The notes under the pieces are model-generated. The model was not told the DNA's origin. It worked only from the letters and a program-made list of their open reading frames with translations, and ran no database searches. Shown piece after piece: positions 1-9,123 of a DNA stretch of 64,000 nucleotides. The translations under genes and the position numbers were made by a program. Position 1 is the first letter of the stretch, and each line of letters starts with the position of its first letter. This DNA comes from Sphingomonas paucimobilis NBRC 13935 (lineage in GTDB: Bacteria > Pseudomonadota > Alphaproteobacteria > Sphingomonadales > Sphingomonadaceae), in the NCBI RefSeq assembly GCF_000739895.2, contig NZ_BBJS01000055.1, positions 1-64,000 on the forward strand, written 5' to 3'.

Positions 1-24
1 AAAGCACTGGGAGTGGCCAAGTGA
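1..24 (+). CDS. etfB: Electron transfer flavoprotein subunit beta, C-terminal end (partial)
   Basis: Only the last seven codons (KALGVAK) and a TGA stop at 22-24 are in the window. The call rests on position: the stop overlaps the GTG start of etfA, the usual etfB-etfA arrangement. The rest of the gene lies to the left of the window. Confidence 0.6.
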   Translation, partial: KALGVAK

Positions 25-950
25 AGACGCTGGTATGGGTCGAGCATGACGGCGGGTCCGTCAAGGATGCCACGCTGGCGACCGTCACGGCGGCGGCCAA
101 GCTGGGCGAGGTGCACCTGATCGTCGCGGGGCAGGGCGTGGGCGACGTGGCGCAGGCCGCCGCCAAGATAGCGGGCGTCGGCAAGGTCCATGTCGCCGAC
201 GATGCGGCCTATGCCAATGCGCTGGCGGAAAACGTCGCGCCGCTGATCGCCGAGCTGATGGGCCATCACGACGCGTTCCTGGCGCCGTCGACCACCACCG
301 GCAAGAACATCGCCCCGCGTGTCGCGGCCCTCATCGACGTGATGCAGATCAGCGACATATTGTCGGTCGAGGGACCGGACAGCTTCACCCGGCCGATCTA
401 TGCGGGCAACGCGATCGCCACCGTGAAGACCAGCGACACCAAGCTGGTCCTGACCGTCCGCACCACCGCCTTCGAGAAGGCGGCGGCCGAGGGTGGTTCG
501 GGCACCATCGAGGCGGTCGCCGCCACCGGCGACGCCGCCAAGTCCCGCTTCGTCGGCGCGGAAAAGGCCGAGAATGCCCGGCCCGAACTCACCAGCGCCA
601 AGATCATCGTCTCGGGCGGTCGTGCGCTGGGGTCGGAAGAGCAGTTCCACGCGCTGATCGACCCGCTCGCCGACAAGCTGGGCGCCGCCGTTGGTGCCTC
701 CCGCGCGGCGGTTGATGCGGGCTATGCCCCCAACGACTATCAGGTCGGGCAGACCGGCAAGATCGTCGCTCCGGAAGTCTATGTCGCGGTTGGCATCTCG
801 GGCGCGATTCAGCATCTGGCGGGGATGAAGGACTCCAAGGTCATCGTCGCGATCAACAAGGATGAGGACGCCCCCATCTTCCAGGTCGCCGATATCGGCC
901 TGGTCGGCGACCTGTTCACCGTCGTGCCGGAGTTGACCGACAAGGTCTAA
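21..950 (+). CDS. etfA: Electron transfer flavoprotein subunit alpha
   Basis: 309-aa ETF alpha (FixB) subunit. It carries the FAD and passes electrons from acyl-CoA and other flavin dehydrogenases to ETF:quinone oxidoreductase. The N-terminal half is the ETF alpha/beta nucleotide-binding-like fold. The C-terminal half has the FAD signature: SGGR near residues 198-201, QTGK near 244-247 and GISGAIQH near 258-265. Length is normal for the family. The GTG start overlaps the upstream etfB stop (GTGA), implying translational coupling. Confidence 0.96.
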   Translation: MKTLVWVEHDGGSVKDATLATVTAAAKLGEVHLIVAGQGVGDVAQAAAKIAGVGKVHVADDAAYANALAENVAPLIAELMGHHDAFLAPSTTTGKNIAPRVAALIDVMQISDILSVEGPDSFTRPIYAGNAIATVKTSDTKLVLTVRTTAFEKAAAEGGSGTIEAVAATGDAAKSRFVGAEKAENARPELTSAKIIVSGGRALGSEEQFHALIDPLADKLGAAVGASRAAVDAGYAPNDYQVGQTGKIVAPEVYVAVGISGAIQHLAGMKDSKVIVAINKDEDAPIFQVADIGLVGDLFTVVPELTDKV

Positions 951-1032
951 GGCTCGTTCGCGCAGAGGCGCGGAGGACGCAGAGAAGATTCCGTCTCCTC
1001 CGCGATCTTTGCGCATCCGCGCGAACCAAAAA

Positions 1033-1160
1033 TCCTCCCCGGCACGGGGAGGTGGCAGCGCGCAGCGCTGACGGAGGGGGGCTTCCACACAGGGTATCCC
1101 TTGCGGCACGCTCCCTCCACCGCCGCTTCGCGGCGGTCCCCCTCCCCGTGCCGGGGAGGA
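1033..1160. repeat. 128-bp palindromic intergenic repeat (family R1)
   Basis: A perfect 20-bp inverted repeat forms the ends: TCCTCCCCGGCACGGGGAGG at 1033-1052 and its complement at 1141-1160. The inside is GC-rich with further small palindromes (for example around 1122-1132). It fills most of the etfA-acylphosphatase gap. A diverged relative lies at 38785-38833. It looks like a dispersed REP/MITE-type repeat rather than a gene; ORFs across it are artefacts. Confidence 0.75.
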
Positions 1161-1204
1161 ATAGGAACTTCCCTTTCCTGCCCACCCGCGCGACAGTCGC
1201 GAGC

Positions 1205-1483
1205 ATGATCGGCCGTCATCTTCGCATCACCGGGCGCGTGCAGGGCGTCGGGTATCGTTACTGGTTCCTTGGCCACGCCGAGGCTCTGGGGCTGACCGGC
1301 TGGGTGCGCAATCGCGCGGACGGTTCGGTAGAGGCGGTTGTCCAGGGGGCCGACGATGCGGTGGTGCAGATCATCGCCGAGGCGGGATCGGGGCCACCCA
1401 ACGCCCGAGTCGATCAAGTAGAAGCCACCGAGCAGCCGATCGACACCACCCTCACCCGCTTCGAGCAGCGACTGACATGCTGA
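1205..1483 (+). CDS. acyP: Acylphosphatase
   Basis: 92-aa acylphosphatase, hydrolysing carboxyl-phosphate bonds. The family signature is complete: GRVQGVGYR near the N-terminus (catalytic Arg) and GWVRNRADGSVE (catalytic Asn). The ATG at 1205 gives the standard length; the reading frame is open further upstream, but that part runs through the R1 repeat. The end overlaps the downstream dipeptidase start by 7 nt (ATGCTGA), so the two are probably co-translated. Confidence 0.93.
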   Translation: MIGRHLRITGRVQGVGYRYWFLGHAEALGLTGWVRNRADGSVEAVVQGADDAVVQIIAEAGSGPPNARVDQVEATEQPIDTTLTRFEQRLTC

Positions 1484-2700
1484 TCGCGCTCCTGCTCGCC
1501 CAGGCGGCCGATCCAGCCATCACGCGCCGAATCGAATCGGTCCTCGCCCGTGCGCCGATCGTCGACGGGCATAACGACCTCCCCTGGGAGCTACGCGACA
1601 CCGACGTCCCGCCCGAGTCCCCCTCACTTGCCACCGACACCACCACCCTGCCCTATCCGCTCCAGACCGACCTTCTGCGGCTGAGACGCGGCGGTGTTGG
1701 CGGGCAATTCTGGTCGGTGTGGATTCCCGCCGACGTCACCGGCCCGCGCGCGGTAGAGATGACTCTGGAGCAGATCGACCGCGTCCATCGGCTGGTCGCC
1801 GCGCATCCCGACCGACTCGCCATGGCCCGAACCGCCGATGATGTTCGCCGGATCGTGCGCTCCGGCAGGGTCGCCTCGCTGATCGGGGTCGAGGGCGGGC
1901 ATCAGATCGACGGGCGGCTGTCGATGCTGCGCCAGTATAGGGCGCTGGGCGCCGCCTATCTGACGCTGACCCATGGCCGCAGCCTGGCCTGGGCCGACTC
2001 CTCGACCGACGCTCCCATCGCGAACGGCCTCAGCCCCTTTGGCCGCGCCGTCGTCGCCGAGATGAACCGCATCGGCATGATGATCGATGTCGCGCATGTC
2101 TCCGATACGACGATGGCGGCGGCGCTGGATACCAGTCGGGCACCAGTCATCGCCTCGCACTCCGACGCGCGAGCGCTGGCGGATGCGCCGCGCAACATTC
2201 CCGATGCGCTGCTCCGCCGGATCGGGGCGGCGGGGGGCGTCGTGATGGTGAATGTCTATCCCGCCTTCCTGTCGAGCGACTGGCGGGCCTGGGATTCGAA
2301 GCGCACGGCCTATGCGAAATTGGTCGGGGTGGCAGCCAATGTCTATGGCCCACGCAGTCCTGCACCGCTGATCGCCTGGGATGTGGCAAACCCCGCCCCG
2401 CGCGTGACGCCGGCAATGGTCGCCGACCATATCGAGCATATCGCGCAAGTGGCCGGGCGCGGCGCGGTGGGCTTTGGCGGCGATTATGACGGGATCAACG
2501 GCACCGGCCCGGAGGGGATGGCGGGCGTCGACGGCTATCCGCTGGTGCTGGCCGAACTCGTCCGGCGCGGGTGGAGCGATGCGGACCTCGCAAACCTCAC
2601 CAACGGCAATATCCTGCGCGTGATGGCGAAGGTCGAAGCCGTCGCGAAACGCCTCAGTGCGACAGCACCGGACGATTCGATCGATCCGCTGGCACGCTGA
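1477..2700 (+). CDS. Membrane dipeptidase, peptidase family M19
   Basis: 407-aa renal-dipeptidase-like zinc enzyme cleaving dipeptides. Metal ligands of the family are visible: the HxD pair in DGHNDLPW (His32, Asp34), Glu139 in GVEGGH, His207 in DVAHVSD and His228 in ASHSDAR. A short hydrophobic N-terminus (MLIALLLAQA) suggests export. The start overlaps the acylphosphatase stop. The 3' end overlaps the convergent MFS gene by 47 bp. Confidence 0.93.
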   Translation: MLIALLLAQAADPAITRRIESVLARAPIVDGHNDLPWELRDTDVPPESPSLATDTTTLPYPLQTDLLRLRRGGVGGQFWSVWIPADVTGPRAVEMTLEQIDRVHRLVAAHPDRLAMARTADDVRRIVRSGRVASLIGVEGGHQIDGRLSMLRQYRALGAAYLTLTHGRSLAWADSSTDAPIANGLSPFGRAVVAEMNRIGMMIDVAHVSDTTMAAALDTSRAPVIASHSDARALADAPRNIPDALLRRIGAAGGVVMVNVYPAFLSSDWRAWDSKRTAYAKLVGVAANVYGPRSPAPLIAWDVANPAPRVTPAMVADHIEHIAQVAGRGAVGFGGDYDGINGTGPEGMAGVDGYPLVLAELVRRGWSDADLANLTNGNILRVMAKVEAVAKRLSATAPDDSIDPLAR

Positions 2701-3859
2701 CCTCCCCGCGCGCCACCCGCATTGCGATCAGCCAGATGGCAAAGCCGCCCAGCGCCAGCCCACAGCCGACATAGCCGGTCGAGGTCCAGCCGAGCCCGTT
2801 GGCGATCGCCAGACCGCCCGCCCAGGGGCCGATGGCATTGGCCGTGTTGAACGCCGAATGGTTGAGCGCGGCGGCCAGCCCCTGCCCCTCACCCGCCACG
2901 TCCATGAGCCGCGTCTGGAGCACGGTGCCCAGCGCCCCGCCCAAGCCGATGGCAAAGACATTAGGCAGGATCGTCCACATGCTCCCGGCCGCCAGCGGAT
3001 AGAGTGCCAGCATCGCCGCCGACCAGAGCAGCAGGCCCCCGGCAGTCGGCATCAATGCCCGGTCGGCAAAGCGCGGCACGACGATATTGCCGATCGTCAT
3101 GCCCAGCCCGAACACGGCCAGGACCAGCGGGATCAGATGCTCGGACACGCCGGTCACCTCGGTCAGCGTCGCGGCGAGATAGGTGTAGACCGCGAACATG
3201 CCGCCAAAGCCGATCGCGCCGATCGCCAGCGTCAGCCAGACCTGCCCCCGGCTCAGGGCCGCCAGCTCGCGTCGGACGCTGGCACCCTCATCGGGCCGGT
3301 CATGCGGTGCGGCGATCGCGACCAGGGTCGTGGTCAGCAACGCCAGCCCCGCAACCACGCCGAACACCCAACGCCAGTTGAGCCACTGGCCCAGCATCTG
3401 CGCCAACGGCACGCCGATCACGGTCGCCACCGTCAACCCGAGCATGACCCGCCCGACCGCAACCGTCCGGCGCTCATCGGGGACCAGCGAGGCGGCGACC
3501 AAGGCCGCGATCCCGAAATAGGCGCCGTGCGGCAGGCCGCTCAGGAAACGGAATACCAGCATCCAGTGATAGTTGGGGGCCATCGCCGACAATCCGTTGC
3601 CCAGCGCGAACATCAGCATTAGCGCGATCAGCAGCGTCCGCCGCGCCAGCTTGGCCGACAGCACCGCCAGCATCGGCGCGCCCACCACGACGCCCAGCGC
3701 ATAGGCGCTGATGACATGCCCCGCGGTCGGCGCATCGATGCCCAGCCCGCGCGCGAGATCGGGCTCCAGGCTCATCGCGGCGAATTCGGTCGTGCCGATC
3801 GCAAAGCCACCAACGGCCAGCGCGGCATGAACGACGCCCGGGGAAAATGTCTTGGCCAC
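2654..3859 (-). CDS. MFS transporter, AraJ/YdhP-like drug or sugar efflux family
   Basis: About 401 aa with twelve hydrophobic segments and the MFS loop motif (VLSAKLARRTLL after TM2). Similar proteins are proton-driven exporters of sugars or drugs; the substrate is not inferable. I prefer the GTG at 3859, because GAAAGGA sits at the right distance upstream and the product starts VAKTFSPGVVHAAL, running straight into TM1. The ATG at 3907 adds 16 unlikely residues. Convergent and overlapping with the dipeptidase gene. Confidence 0.87.
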   Translation of the reverse strand: MAKTFSPGVVHAALAVGGFAIGTTEFAAMSLEPDLARGLGIDAPTAGHVISAYALGVVVGAPMLAVLSAKLARRTLLIALMLMFALGNGLSAMAPNYHWMLVFRFLSGLPHGAYFGIAALVAASLVPDERRTVAVGRVMLGLTVATVIGVPLAQMLGQWLNWRWVFGVVAGLALLTTTLVAIAAPHDRPDEGASVRRELAALSRGQVWLTLAIGAIGFGGMFAVYTYLAATLTEVTGVSEHLIPLVLAVFGLGMTIGNIVVPRFADRALMPTAGGLLLWSAAMLALYPLAAGSMWTILPNVFAIGLGGALGTVLQTRLMDVAGEGQGLAAALNHSAFNTANAIGPWAGGLAIANGLGWTSTGYVGCGLALGGFAIWLIAMRVARGEVSVPADRSNRPVLSH

Positions 3860-3964
3860 AGATAGTCCTTTCGGACATAATATGTTGCACCGCAGCACCG
3901 ATCGCAACCATCCGCGCCTATTGATTCCTCAAGACAATATTGCGGTTGCCGCCGCTGTTTCAAA

Positions 3965-3989
3965 TTGACCCTCAGAATCCCGTTGAATC
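3965..3989 (+). promoter_or_regulatory. Possible GANTC-containing promoter upstream of the nfrB-like gene
   Basis: TTGACC at 3965-3970 could be a -35 box. It is followed by a 15-mer, GAATCCCGTTGAATC at 3975-3989, holding two GANTC (CcrM methylation) sites, one near the expected -10. The same 15-mer occurs in the ppsR-hemE region at 57506-57520. The promoter role is inference. Confidence 0.35.
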
Positions 3990-4040
3990 CGGGCTCGCCC
4001 CCCATCAGACCGGATGGGTCGGCGAGGGGGAGCAAGCCGG

Positions 4041-4826
4041 ATGGACGGGATCATCGGGGGGATCGATGTCGTCGTGCGCGAACTGTCGTTGTTCGCGGCG
4101 GCCGGGTTGCTGATCGGCGGGCTCGACGATCTGCTCGTCGACCTATTCTATCTGGTGCGACGTCTTGGCCGGGGCCGCACGCCGCCGATTCGCAGTGATG
4201 CTCTGCCGTGTCCCACCCAGACCGGACGGATGATCGTCTTCATCCCGGCGTGGGACGAGTCGGCGGTCATCGGCGAGATGCTGTCGGCCGCGCTCGGGCG
4301 GATCGATCATGCCGATTACCGCCTCTATGTCGGGCTCTACCCCAACGACTCCGCAACCATCGCCGCCGCCGCCGAAGTGGCCGAGCGCGATGACCGGGTG
4401 AGGCTGGTCATCGGATCAAAGGCGGGGCCGACGACCAAGGCGGACTGCCTGAATACCCTGTGGCATGCATTGGCCCGTGACCGGGCGGCGGAGGGATTCG
4501 CGGTGAAGGCGATCGTGCTCCACGATGCCGAGGATGTGGTGCATCCCGCCGAACTGACCGTCTTCGATTCGCTGATCGAGGGGCGTGCGGTGGTGCAGAT
4601 CCCCGTGCTGCCGCTAGTCGTGCCGGGATCGCGGCTGGTGTCGGGCCATTACGCCGACGAATTTGCCGAGAGTCACCACAAGCAGCTGGTCGTCCGCACC
4701 TGGATCGGGGCGGGGATGCCGCTGGCGGGGACCGGCTGCGCGATCGCGCCCACCATGCTGGCGGCGATCGCGGCGGCGCGAGGCGGCGACCCGTTCGATG
4801 CGACCAGCCTGACCGAGGATTACGAA
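4041..4826 (+). pseudogene. NfrB-like family 2 glycosyltransferase, 5' fragment (split by insertion)
   Basis: Encodes the first 262 residues of a membrane glycosyltransferase of the NfrB type: an N-terminal TM helix (LFAAAGLLIGGLDDLLVDLFYLV), then a GT2 core with IPAWDE, LHDAEDVVHP (DxD-like) and the TED motif at the break. The frame runs on into foreign DNA and stops at 4958. The missing part (ELGLRIAEL onward) is found in frame at 26221-26817. The ATG at 4041 follows GAGGGGGAG. The gene is almost surely non-functional. Confidence 0.9.
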
Positions 4827-4830
4827 TTAC

Positions 4831-4931
4831 GCCGAGTTCGGAATAACTCGTCTTATGCTGAGTCTCAAATTAGCCAGACTGTTCCGAAGGAGGTGCGGTC
4901 AATAGCGCTGCCGCTGAGTATACCACTCGGC
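4831..4931. other. Left end of the element: clustered recombinase-site-like repeats
   Basis: Four copies of GCYGAGT lie within 100 bp: 4831-4837, 4857-4863 and 4913-4919 forward, 4925-4931 reversed. CGAGTT (4833-4838) and AACTCG (4845-4850) form a perfect 6-bp inverted repeat with a 6-bp spacer, the usual layout of a tyrosine recombinase core site. At the right end GGCTTAGT (26202-26209) and its relative at about 26121-26127 are similar but not identical. Confidence 0.5.
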
Positions 4932-5252
4932 ATAACGATTTCGTGGGCCTACGCTTGACTGGCGGCCTTGAGTAGAATTCGGGTTGGCTCACTTGCAATT
5001 TGCTTCACCGCCGGGCTTTACCCCGCCACCTCTCCTGCTCGTCTGTCATTCTTGGGCTGGTAACGCCGTACACGACGCTCGTGCTTCCATTCGCCAAACC
5101 GGCGAAATGTCCCGTTCTGCATGTGTAGGTAAGGGGGGATTAAGTACGGGCGCGCATGCACTACTAGTGCGCTAGTCTTGATGATCATCAACCAGGATCA
5201 GGTGTGCCGCTGCTACCATAAGGAAGGGGACATTGTGAGCCTCAAGCTGCAA
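4932..5252. other. Non-coding stretch inside the left end of the element
   Basis: No convincing gene. The one notable site is a perfect 14-bp palindrome, TTGATGATCATCAA at 5178-5191, which could be an operator. Short in-frame stretches here have no good start or recognisable product. Confidence 0.5.
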
Positions 5253-6059
5253 TCAGCGGTTTGGACCGCTTGCCGCCGCAGAGTAGGCGCACACAGTGAA
5301 GGTAGCGCACATCATCATGGCGGCGATGCGCGAGAAATGGTCGGGCGTTAGCGCGCTGATTGCAAGGAACACCAGGCCTGCCGCGGCGTGCTTCCATTGC
5401 GAACTTAGTTGGGCGACGAGGTGGCCGCCATTTTGGCGGTTCGCCGGGTCTAAGCCGGCTTGAGCGTAAGCAGGGGGGCTCAACAGCCCTCGTACCCGTC
5501 TTTCTTCTACGTCAGCCTGCCAAACACGCAGTCGATCGGTGAGAAAGGCCGAGAATGCATCCGCTTCCTGCGTCAGCTCGATGATGAAACGAACCTGCGG
5601 CATCACCGTCTCAACCCCCGCCACTGCGGAGGCGAACGCGTCGTGCCTCCCTTCTGCCTTTGCCAGTTCCACCCACATCAGCAGCGCTTCTAGGTCTGCA
5701 AATGTGCTCGCGGTGGGGCTCACCTGCATGACATCGAATGCGTCTAGACCCAGTCGTTCACGAAGGACGGAGGCTCGAAGCGGCACCCCCTTCAGAATCG
5801 CCCAGACGAGACTCCGGAACAACGCGGCGGTGCCCGGCACCACCTCATCCATTTGGTCAATGACGCCGCCCGGATGATCGCGGGGGACGTGTATGCCCTT
5901 CTCGTACTCTTTGAAGAGTGGGTGTTGGGCGGGCCGATTGGTTGGCCGAGAACCCGTTCTGCCGATGCGCGACATCGAGTGCCAGTATGTCACTGTCACC
6001 CTGATCTTCACTTTGTCGATCGGATCCTGTCGTCGACCGTCGACCACCACGCCTCCCAC
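5253..6059 (-). CDS. Hypothetical protein with a C-terminal membrane segment
   Basis: Up to 268 aa; I do not recognise the family with confidence. The N-terminal half has a pattern (FKEYEKGIHVPRD, then VVPGTAALFRSLVWAIL) resembling an uncharacterised proteobacterial regulatory-like family with Y..G..P and PGT..F..LW. The C-terminus has a hydrophobic stretch (HAAAGLVFLAISALTP and AAMMMCATFTVCAYSAAA). The start is uncertain: GTG at 6059 gives the longest form and ATG at 5975 a 240-aa form; neither has a clear ribosome site. It diverges from the excisionase-like gene. Confidence 0.55.
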   Translation of the reverse strand: MGGVVVDGRRQDPIDKVKIRVTVTYWHSMSRIGRTGSRPTNRPAQHPLFKEYEKGIHVPRDHPGGVIDQMDEVVPGTAALFRSLVWAILKGVPLRASVLRERLGLDAFDVMQVSPTASTFADLEALLMWVELAKAEGRHDAFASAVAGVETVMPQVRFIIELTQEADAFSAFLTDRLRVWQADVEERRVRGLLSPPAYAQAGLDPANRQNGGHLVAQLSSQWKHAAAGLVFLAISALTPDHFSRIAAMMMCATFTVCAYSAAASGPNR

Positions 6060-6142
6060 AAAACGATAAATCTATTTTGCCAGTGTATTCTCGAGCCCGA
6101 ATTACGCAACTGGTCGTGATCACGGGCTGAGGAGGTACTCTG

Positions 6143-6418
6143 GTGACCGACTTCGAAGATGCCGAATCGCTGACCCCAGATCGGGCTGAGGTACGCAACA
6201 CTATGCTCGCGGCCTTCGGACCTGTGCTGAAAGGCAGCGAACTCGTCCGCGCGCTGGGATTCGACAGCATAGAGGCACTTCGCCAAGCTAGACGGCAAAA
6301 GCGCGTCGGCGTGCCAGTCTTCTTGGCGCCCGCGCGCAGAGGCCTGTTCGCCTATACCTGCGACGTGGCTGACTGGCTGCACGACCTTCGCACCCGAGCG
6401 AAAGGAGGCGAGCCATGA
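6143..6418 (+). CDS. Small helix-turn-helix protein, excisionase/AlpA-like
   Basis: 91 aa starting at GTG behind a strong GAGGAGGT site. The central part reads like a winged helix of the MerR/excisionase type: KGSELVRALGF, then SIEALRQARRQKRVGVPVF, then a wing RRGLFAYTCDVADWL. It sits immediately upstream of the three recombinases in the same direction, the usual place for a recombination directionality factor. The function is inferred from fold pattern and position; a plain transcriptional regulator is the alternative. Confidence 0.6.
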   Translation: MTDFEDAESLTPDRAEVRNTMLAAFGPVLKGSELVRALGFDSIEALRQARRQKRVGVPVFLAPARRGLFAYTCDVADWLHDLRTRAKGGEP

Positions 6419-6595
6419 CCTGACGACCAACCTTCACCCACCGAGAATGCAGCGAGCCCCAAAGCGCTCCAACGCCTGGGGCTCGTGAAGATACTCTCTC
6501 AACCGAGATCTAATCTTCGGCATTTTGATTTCTTTGTCAATCGCGGACGGCGCTCCGGTGCCGCCCATCGATGCACCGTGCCGGGAAAACACATT

Positions 6596-8209
6596 ATGTC
6601 CCCTTACTCGCGAATCGACAGTAACAAGAATGGCTTCGAGTCGGCGGTCCGTCTCATGAAAAGCCTTGCCGCCATCGATGCGTCAACACCCCCGCCGCTG
6701 CCTATTACGTCCGAGCCGTTCCTCCGCCGCTTTCTGAACGCAACCCGATGCTCAGGCTCGCTCCTCGATATCAGGCCGGCCGTGAACCGCTTCGCGCTAT
6801 GGCTCGGCGAGGACCCTGCGGCCGTGCTCGCGGCCGACGCCGACACGCTGGACCGATATCGCGTAGACGTCCTCGGTCTGCCTGCCGACGTAGCGCACGT
6901 TGCTGACTATCGCACGCGGGCCATTGGCAATCTAGCCCGGTTGCTGCTGTACCTCCAGTATCAAGGCCTCCGCCCGTCATTCGGCTGGGGCGGCGAGGAT
7001 GCGGATCTCTGCATCCGCTTCCATACCGCGTTGCTCGCCCACGGCCTGACTCGTTTTAACGCGAACAGGCATGGCCTGCATGGCGCACATCTTATCATCT
7101 GGGCTCGCCTTCATGGCATCAAGCCGACGGAGTTGGGTGAGGATACGATCACCCGCTTTGCCACTCATCGCTGTCACTGCGGACTCGTCAACGCTAGCAG
7201 AATTATCAACCCGAACCTGCGGCAGATGCGGCGCAGGGCGGCGGTCCGCCTCCTAAGGTTCATGGACGGTGCCGATCCCCTCGTGGTGGACCGCGCCGTC
7301 GTCCGTGCGGATCGGGCGCTGCGCAAGCCTGCCGCCGAGAGCGTCGCCGCCTACCGCAATTGGCTCATCAGGCATCGCGGCCTAGCGACGTCGACGGTCG
7401 AGACGTACATGAACGAACTCCTCGAATGGCAGGCCGTGCTCGGCGAGGATGCCGGCATGTACACCGCGGCCCGAGTTCGTGCCTTGGCCAGGCAACGGTT
7501 GGAGGGCCGATCCCCGACTGTGCAGAGCCGCTTCATCACGGTGATCAGGAGTTACCTACGGTTCAGGGCGGGACGAGGCGATTGTGCACCGACACTCGCC
7601 GACGCCTTGATCTCGCGGCCCACCTACAGCCTGGGCACCGTGCCGCGCAGCCTTCCCTTCGAGACGCTCAGGGCGGTGATCGCCGGGTGCGACCCGGACA
7701 GCGCTGCAGGAATCCGCGACAGGGCGGTGCTAACCTTACTTCTCGAGACCGGCATGCGGGGCATCGAGGTGGCCAGGCTCCGACTCCAGGACCTTGATTG
7801 GGAGCGGGCCGTGATCACCGTAAGGGGCAAGGGAGGTCGAGCCTCGATTATGCCGCTGACGCAGGACAGCGGCGACGCCATCTTGGATTGGCTTGCGCGG
7901 GCGCGGCCAGCGACCGACGATGAGGCGCTGTTCGTGCGCATAAGGACCCCGTGCGTCGGGATCAGACCCCAGGGCGGGGTCGCCGACATCGTGTGTCGCG
8001 CATTGGCGAGAGCCGGACACATTCGCGTGGGAGGTTCGCACCTGTTCCGGCACAGCCTGGCAAGGAAACTCCTGAAGGAGGGCGTCGGATTGCCGGCGAT
8101 CGCTGGCGTGCTCCGTCACCAGACCTTAGACACCGCCATGATCTACGCCAAGGTGGATGAGGCCGGCCTTAAAAGCGTCGCCCGTCCCTGGCCGGGAGCA
8201 GGGCGATGA
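6596..8209 (+). CDS. Tyrosine recombinase 1 of the trio
   Basis: About 537 aa from the ATG at 6596 (574 aa from GTG 6485; neither ribosome site is strong). The C-terminal catalytic domain has the full set: Arg in TGMRGIEV, Lys in GKGGR, HLFRHS (HxxR), His in LRHQTLD and nucleophile Tyr in AMIYAKVD. The N-terminal half contains SAM-like core-binding segments. It is longer than usual for such trios, with extra N-terminal sequence. The stop overlaps the next start (ATGA at 8206-8209), so the three genes form a coupled operon. Confidence 0.9.
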   Translation: MSPYSRIDSNKNGFESAVRLMKSLAAIDASTPPPLPITSEPFLRRFLNATRCSGSLLDIRPAVNRFALWLGEDPAAVLAADADTLDRYRVDVLGLPADVAHVADYRTRAIGNLARLLLYLQYQGLRPSFGWGGEDADLCIRFHTALLAHGLTRFNANRHGLHGAHLIIWARLHGIKPTELGEDTITRFATHRCHCGLVNASRIINPNLRQMRRRAAVRLLRFMDGADPLVVDRAVVRADRALRKPAAESVAAYRNWLIRHRGLATSTVETYMNELLEWQAVLGEDAGMYTAARVRALARQRLEGRSPTVQSRFITVIRSYLRFRAGRGDCAPTLADALISRPTYSLGTVPRSLPFETLRAVIAGCDPDSAAGIRDRAVLTLLLETGMRGIEVARLRLQDLDWERAVITVRGKGGRASIMPLTQDSGDAILDWLARARPATDDEALFVRIRTPCVGIRPQGGVADIVCRALARAGHIRVGGSHLFRHSLARKLLKEGVGLPAIAGVLRHQTLDTAMIYAKVDEAGLKSVARPWPGAGR

Positions 8210-9123
8210 TCGCCGCCGTAGAGCGCTACCTCGAACTGCGCGCGGAGCTCGGCTATCAGGATAGCGACCTCAGGCGTGGGTTGCGGAGGTTTGCCGCGTT
8301 CGCCGCGGCGCGGGGAGCCGTCCACCTGCGCAACGAGGACGTCCTGGCCTGGATCGAGCCCATGGGGAGCGCCCATGTCCGGCGACGATGTGTTGACTGG
8401 GTCGGCAACCTGGGTGCGTTCCTGCGCGCCGAAGACGACACCCACGAGGCCCTGCCGCCACGCTACTCCTCCAGGCTGGGGTGTCGCGACCGCCTCATAC
8501 CTTTCGTGTACAGCGTGGAGGAAATCCTCAGCGTGATGGAGGGATTCGCCTCGCTAGGTCTGTCGCATCCCTATGATGCGCTCACCTATCGCGTCATCAT
8601 CGGGCTGATCGCGGCGACAGGCATGAGGGTAAGCGAGGCGCTCAACCTCCGCCTCACCGATGTTGATGGGACCAAGCTCTTCATCCGGCAGACCAAATTT
8701 AACAAGGATCGGCTACTCGTGGTGGACGAAACCACGATCCGTGCACTCGACGGGTATCTGGCCCTCAGGCCACGGGGGTTGAACGCGCCCAAGCTGTTCG
8801 TGATCTGGACGAACCGCACGCCCAGCCGGTTCCTGGTAGAGCAGGTATTTCGCCGGTGTACCAACCATCTCGGGATGAAAGGCAGAGACGGGAGCGGGCC
8901 GCCTCGCATCCACGACCTGCGGCACACCTTCGCGATCAACTCGCTGGCGGAGTGCGCCCACGACGAGGAGCGCGTCGCCAACCACATCGTGGCGCTGAGC
9001 ACCTATCTCGGCCATGTAAGCGTCAGGGACACATACTGGTACCTTCGCCTCTTACCCGAGACCAAGCTCGCCATCGTTAATGCCATGGAGGAGATGCGTC
9101 ATGCGCAACCGCACGCCAAGTGA
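8206..9123 (+). CDS. Tyrosine recombinase 2 of the trio
   Basis: 305-aa site-specific recombinase. Catalytic residues: Arg in TGMRVSEA, Lys in QTKFNKDR, HDLRHT (HxxR), His in YLGHVSVRDT and Tyr in TYWYLRLL. The N-terminal core-binding domain is about 110 residues. It starts inside the stop of recombinase 1 and overlaps the start of recombinase 3 by 23 nt. This tight overlap of three different recombinases is the hallmark of RIT elements. Confidence 0.93.
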   Translation: MIAAVERYLELRAELGYQDSDLRRGLRRFAAFAAARGAVHLRNEDVLAWIEPMGSAHVRRRCVDWVGNLGAFLRAEDDTHEALPPRYSSRLGCRDRLIPFVYSVEEILSVMEGFASLGLSHPYDALTYRVIIGLIAATGMRVSEALNLRLTDVDGTKLFIRQTKFNKDRLLVVDETTIRALDGYLALRPRGLNAPKLFVIWTNRTPSRFLVEQVFRRCTNHLGMKGRDGSGPPRIHDLRHTFAINSLAECAHDEERVANHIVALSTYLGHVSVRDTYWYLRLLPETKLAIVNAMEEMRHAQPHAK

